Of a stretch of DNA of 8,353 nucleotides, positions 6,453-8,353 are shown one piece after another. Location: the NCBI RefSeq assembly GCF_947253055.1, contig NZ_CAMXYE010000066.1, positions 1 through 8,353 of the forward strand, given 5' to 3'. Below the pieces are notes generated by a model. The model was not told the DNA's origin. It did no database searches and was given only the letters and a program-made list of their open reading frames with translations. The DNA is from an uncultured Arcanobacterium sp. GTDB lineage: Bacteria; Actinomycetota; Actinomycetes; Actinomycetales; Actinomycetaceae. The first letter of the stretch is position 1. Every line of letters begins with the position of its first letter. The position numbers and the translations under genes are program-made.

Positions 6453-7856
6453 TTAGATTTCTTGATTCTTTACCGGCAGGAAAGATACCAGCCCTACTAG
6501 CAGCACTAAAGCAATACCCAGAATTCCGAAATAAGCAGTATCGGCTAAAGAGTTGCCGGTGATAGCTGCACCGATAGTAATCGCAGTGGAGTACATAAAA
6601 GGAGAAAGGAAAGAAACTGCGCGCCCGGTAGTGGCGTAGAGTCCAAAGATTTCTCCCTCGGTGCCTTTCGGGGCGATGCGTGCCAGATAGGTACGGGAAG
6701 CCGATTGGGTCGGGCCTACGAATACGCAGAGCCCCAGCCCGAAGATCCAATAGATTTGCTTAGCGCTCAAGCCCATAATTCCGGCATGGCCGATAAACAC
6801 CATCATGCCCATTAGCACCATTGAGGTGACGGAGATGATAATTACTTTGCGCGCGCCGAGAATGTCATCTAAGTAGCCGAAAGCGATGGTGGCAATACCG
6901 GCTACGAGATTGGCTACTACTCCGAAAATAATTACTTCGCCGCCGGCAAATCCGAAAGCGGTGCCGGCAAGTACGGCCCCAAAAGTGAAGACGCCCGCCA
7001 AGCCGTCCCGATAGATAGCAGAAGAAATTAGGAACCACACTACCGAGCGATCTACTTTCCAAATTTCTTTAATAGAACGGAAAAGCTGCTTATACGCTCC
7101 GATAATTCCCAGAGAAACGGTGCCCTTTTTCCGGGGCTTATCTTTTGCGATAAGCATGATAGGCGCGGAAAATACGAGCGTCCAGAGGGCAGCTATTAGC
7201 ATAGATACCCGCACATTTAAGCCATTTTCAGAAGTTACTCCAAACCAGCCAACTTCCGGATTTATGAAACCAACAAAGAGAATAAGTAGTAGTACTATGC
7301 CGCCCACATAGCCTAATCCCCAGCCGAAGCCGGAAATTTTTCCTACATTCTTGCTATTAGATATATCGGCCAGCATGGCGTTATAAATTACTGACCCAGT
7401 TTCAAAGGCAATATTACCGGCAGCTAATAAGAAAAGCCCTAGCCACAGCCGCCCTTCATTCGGAGAAACGAAGAAGAGTGCCGCCGTGATAAACACCGTT
7501 AAGAGGGTAGTGGTATTGAGTACGGTGGCCGATTTTCCAGAGCGGTCTACTGCTTGCCCCAAAGCGGGAGCAACTATTGCCACTAGTACACCAGCCACCC
7601 CTAAAGCCAATCCCAGCTGGGCATTAGCGCTCTCTCCAAAGAGTTTTGGATTAGTTAAATACACCGAGAATACGAAAGTGGTGACTATGGCATTAAAAGC
7701 AGCAGACGCCCAATCCCAGAATCCCCACGCCCAGACGCGGCCGGTAAAAGTTTTTTCACGTTTTTTAGAGTTAGAAGTTGCAGACGGCGGATTCACAGAT
7801 GAATTAGATATTTTTTCCGCACTGCTTCCTGCTGGTTCAGAAATATGTTTGTTCAC
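6453..7856 (-). CDS. MFS transporter, UMF1 (Atg22-like) family
   Basis: A 467-residue polytopic membrane protein with about 12 hydrophobic segments. After a hydrophilic Ser/Asn/Lys-rich N-terminus of about 40 residues comes WAWGFWDWASAAFN (42-55), the W-x-x-W/Y-D-W-A-S-A-F signature of UMF1/Atg22-like major facilitators. A loop resembling MFS motif A (GQAVDRSGKS) follows TM2. Yeast Atg22 exports amino acids from the vacuole; bacterial substrates are largely unknown, so none is assigned. GTG 7856 is chosen because AGGG lies 8 bases upstream; the longer frame from TTG 7904 adds 16 residues but has AAAGAG only one base away. It is convergent with ispF and divergent from cysS, interrupting an ispF-cysS adjacency conserved in other actinobacteria. 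Confidence 0.9.
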   Translation of the reverse strand: MNKHISEPAGSSAEKISNSSVNPPSATSNSKKREKTFTGRVWAWGFWDWASAAFNAIVTTFVFSVYLTNPKLFGESANAQLGLALGVAGVLVAIVAPALGQAVDRSGKSATVLNTTTLLTVFITAALFFVSPNEGRLWLGLFLLAAGNIAFETGSVIYNAMLADISNSKNVGKISGFGWGLGYVGGIVLLLILFVGFINPEVGWFGVTSENGLNVRVSMLIAALWTLVFSAPIMLIAKDKPRKKGTVSLGIIGAYKQLFRSIKEIWKVDRSVVWFLISSAIYRDGLAGVFTFGAVLAGTAFGFAGGEVIIFGVVANLVAGIATIAFGYLDDILGARKVIIISVTSMVLMGMMVFIGHAGIMGLSAKQIYWIFGLGLCVFVGPTQSASRTYLARIAPKGTEGEIFGLYATTGRAVSFLSPFMYSTAITIGAAITGNSLADTAYFGILGIALVLLVGLVSFLPVKNQEI

Positions 7857-7864
7857 ACTATTTA

Positions 7865-7868
7865 CCCT
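7865..7868 (-). promoter_or_regulatory. Ribosome binding site that favours GTG start of the MFS gene
   Basis: AGGG read on the minus strand lies 8 bases before GTG 7856-7854. This supports the shorter protein over the upstream in-frame TTG, whose own AAAGAG is far too close for initiation. Confidence 0.5.
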
Positions 7869-7928
7869 ACGTGGAATTTCTAAATAAAGTGCAGTTTTTT
7901 GCAAACTCTTTACAAATTGTTTTTTGCG

Positions 7929-8032
7929 GCGCGGCGTGCGCTGAGTGCTGAGTGCGGTGTTGCGCGGCGTGCGCTGAGTGCTGAGTGCGGTGTTGCGCGG
8001 CGTGTGCTGAGTGTTGAATGCTGAGTGCTGCG
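7929..8032. repeat. 33-bp tandem repeat (about three units) built from a 7-bp element
   Basis: Units at 7929-7961 and 7962-7994 are identical over 33 bp. A third, divergent unit (7995-8032) starts with the same GCGCGGCG block. Each perfect unit holds two adjacent copies of CTGAGTG. The third has three adjacent heptamers (CTGAGTG, TTGAATG, CTGAGTG), so the array shows nested expansion at two scales. It occupies most of the 252-base gap between the divergent MFS and cysS genes; the remainder holds their ribosome sites and I recognise no gene. The unit is not palindromic, and no spacers are present. Confidence 0.92.
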
Positions 8033-8092
8033 ATTTTTACTGCACTGTGCGCCACTCGCGCGCGCAAAAGTTTTCGCGCCCTTCCCCTCCAC

Positions 8093-8100
8093 AAGGTAGG
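8093..8100 (+). promoter_or_regulatory. Ribosome binding site that fixes the GTG start of cysS
   Basis: AAGGTAGG (8093-8100) ends 8 bases before GTG 8109. The only nearby ATG (8124) is out of frame with the CysRS motifs, so the GTG start is well supported. Confidence 0.75.
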
Positions 8101-8108
8101 CTTAGAGA

Positions 8109-8353
8109 GTGACTTTTAAGATATATGATTCAGCATCCCGCTCTTTACGCACTTTCACTCCGCTCGCGGCCGGAAAAGCGGGAATCTATCTCTGCGGGGC
8201 TACCGTACAGGGGTCTCCCCACATTGGGCATATCCGCTCTGCGCTAGCTTTCGACGTTTTAGTGCGCTGGTTGCGCCGCCAAGAATACTCCGTCACCCTT
8301 ATCCGCAATGTGACAGATATTGACGATAAAATTTTAGCTAAGGCGAGTGCCGC
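8109..8353 (+). CDS. cysS: Cysteinyl-tRNA synthetase, N-terminal fragment (runs off window)
   Basis: The first 81 residues of a class I aminoacyl-tRNA synthetase that charges tRNA-Cys in the cytoplasm. Translation from GTG gives FKIYDSASRSLRTFTPL, then IYLCGATVQGSPHIGHIRSA with Cys29 (zinc ligand) and the HIGH signature (38-41), then FDVLVRWLRR and IRNVTDIDDKILAKA. The CGATVQG-PHIGH form is that of actinobacterial CysRS. The paralogous mycothiol ligase MshC normally has CGITPYDATHLGHA, so MshC is rejected. In other actinobacteria cysS directly follows ispF; here the reversed MFS gene and the repeat array lie between them, so cysS probably needs its own promoter, which I cannot identify. The C-terminus and KMSKS motif lie outside the window. 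Confidence 0.95.
   Translation, partial: MTFKIYDSASRSLRTFTPLAAGKAGIYLCGATVQGSPHIGHIRSALAFDVLVRWLRRQEYSVTLIRNVTDIDDKILAKASA

Noticed and set aside
7857..7904. TTG start giving the MFS protein 16 extra residues
   Set aside because: The AAAGAG there is one base from the TTG, while the internal GTG has AGGG at good spacing and still precedes the whole conserved domain.
7929..8032. Repeat array considered as a CRISPR array
   Set aside because: Units are directly adjacent with no unique spacers, the unit is not dyad-symmetric, and no cas genes are present.
7867..8094. Minus-strand frame of 75 codons with an 11-residue repeat over the minisatellite
   Set aside because: The 33-bp unit is a multiple of three, so any open frame stays open through it. 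A second minus-strand frame is open there as well, and neither resembles a known protein.
7857..8108. T-box or other riboswitch leader for cysS
   Set aside because: No T-box-like conserved bulge or specifier arrangement could be recognised; most of the gap is tandem repeat and the cysS ribosome site follows closely.
8109..8353. Mycothiol ligase MshC as the identity of the terminal gene
   Set aside because: The motif reads CGATVQGSPHIGH, as in CysRS, rather than the CGITPYDATHLGHA type of MshC.

Overview
The window looks like chromosomal DNA from an actinobacterium. The evidence is the fhaA-fhaB-pstP order beside a tRNA-Leu gene, a full-length CarD, and carD-ispD-ispF with a CysRS of the actinobacterial type (motif CGATVQG-PHIGH). 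Base composition is near balanced by eye and many codons end in A or T, so a moderate-GC member such as an Actinomycetaceae relative fits better than a high-GC genus. The exact genus is inference and I cannot fix it.

Left part (1-2238, minus strand): three overlapping genes, fhaA > fhaB > pstP, with 4-nt and 1-nt overlaps, form the head of the usual Ser/Thr phospho-signalling and cell-wall operon. In relatives it continues into rodA, a penicillin-binding protein gene and pknA/pknB, which would lie left of the window edge. A candidate promoter lies in 2286-2314, and a tRNA-Leu(CAG) gene follows at 2443-2526.

Middle part (2638-4379): a TauE/SafE (TSUP) family membrane transporter on the minus strand is divergent from gpmA, the 2,3-bisphosphoglycerate-dependent phosphoglycerate mutase of glycolysis. 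A perfect 28-nt palindrome followed by six T ends the gpmA unit.

Right part (4380-8353): a 315-base gap holding the gpmA terminator, two pairs of short duplications and an extended -10 promoter leads into carD-ispD-ispF. CarD controls RNA polymerase open-complex stability; IspD and IspF carry out steps of the MEP isoprenoid pathway. A UMF1-like major facilitator gene then lies in the opposite direction, and cysS (5' end only) begins on the plus strand after a 252-base gap containing a nested 33-bp/7-bp tandem repeat. In Mycobacterium tuberculosis carD, ispD, ispF and cysS are contiguous, so the transporter appears to interrupt a conserved run.

I see no mobile element, CRISPR array, prophage or defence genes. 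Most of the window is conserved housekeeping sequence; the least explained parts are the non-coding repeats near carD and cysS and the position of the transporter.
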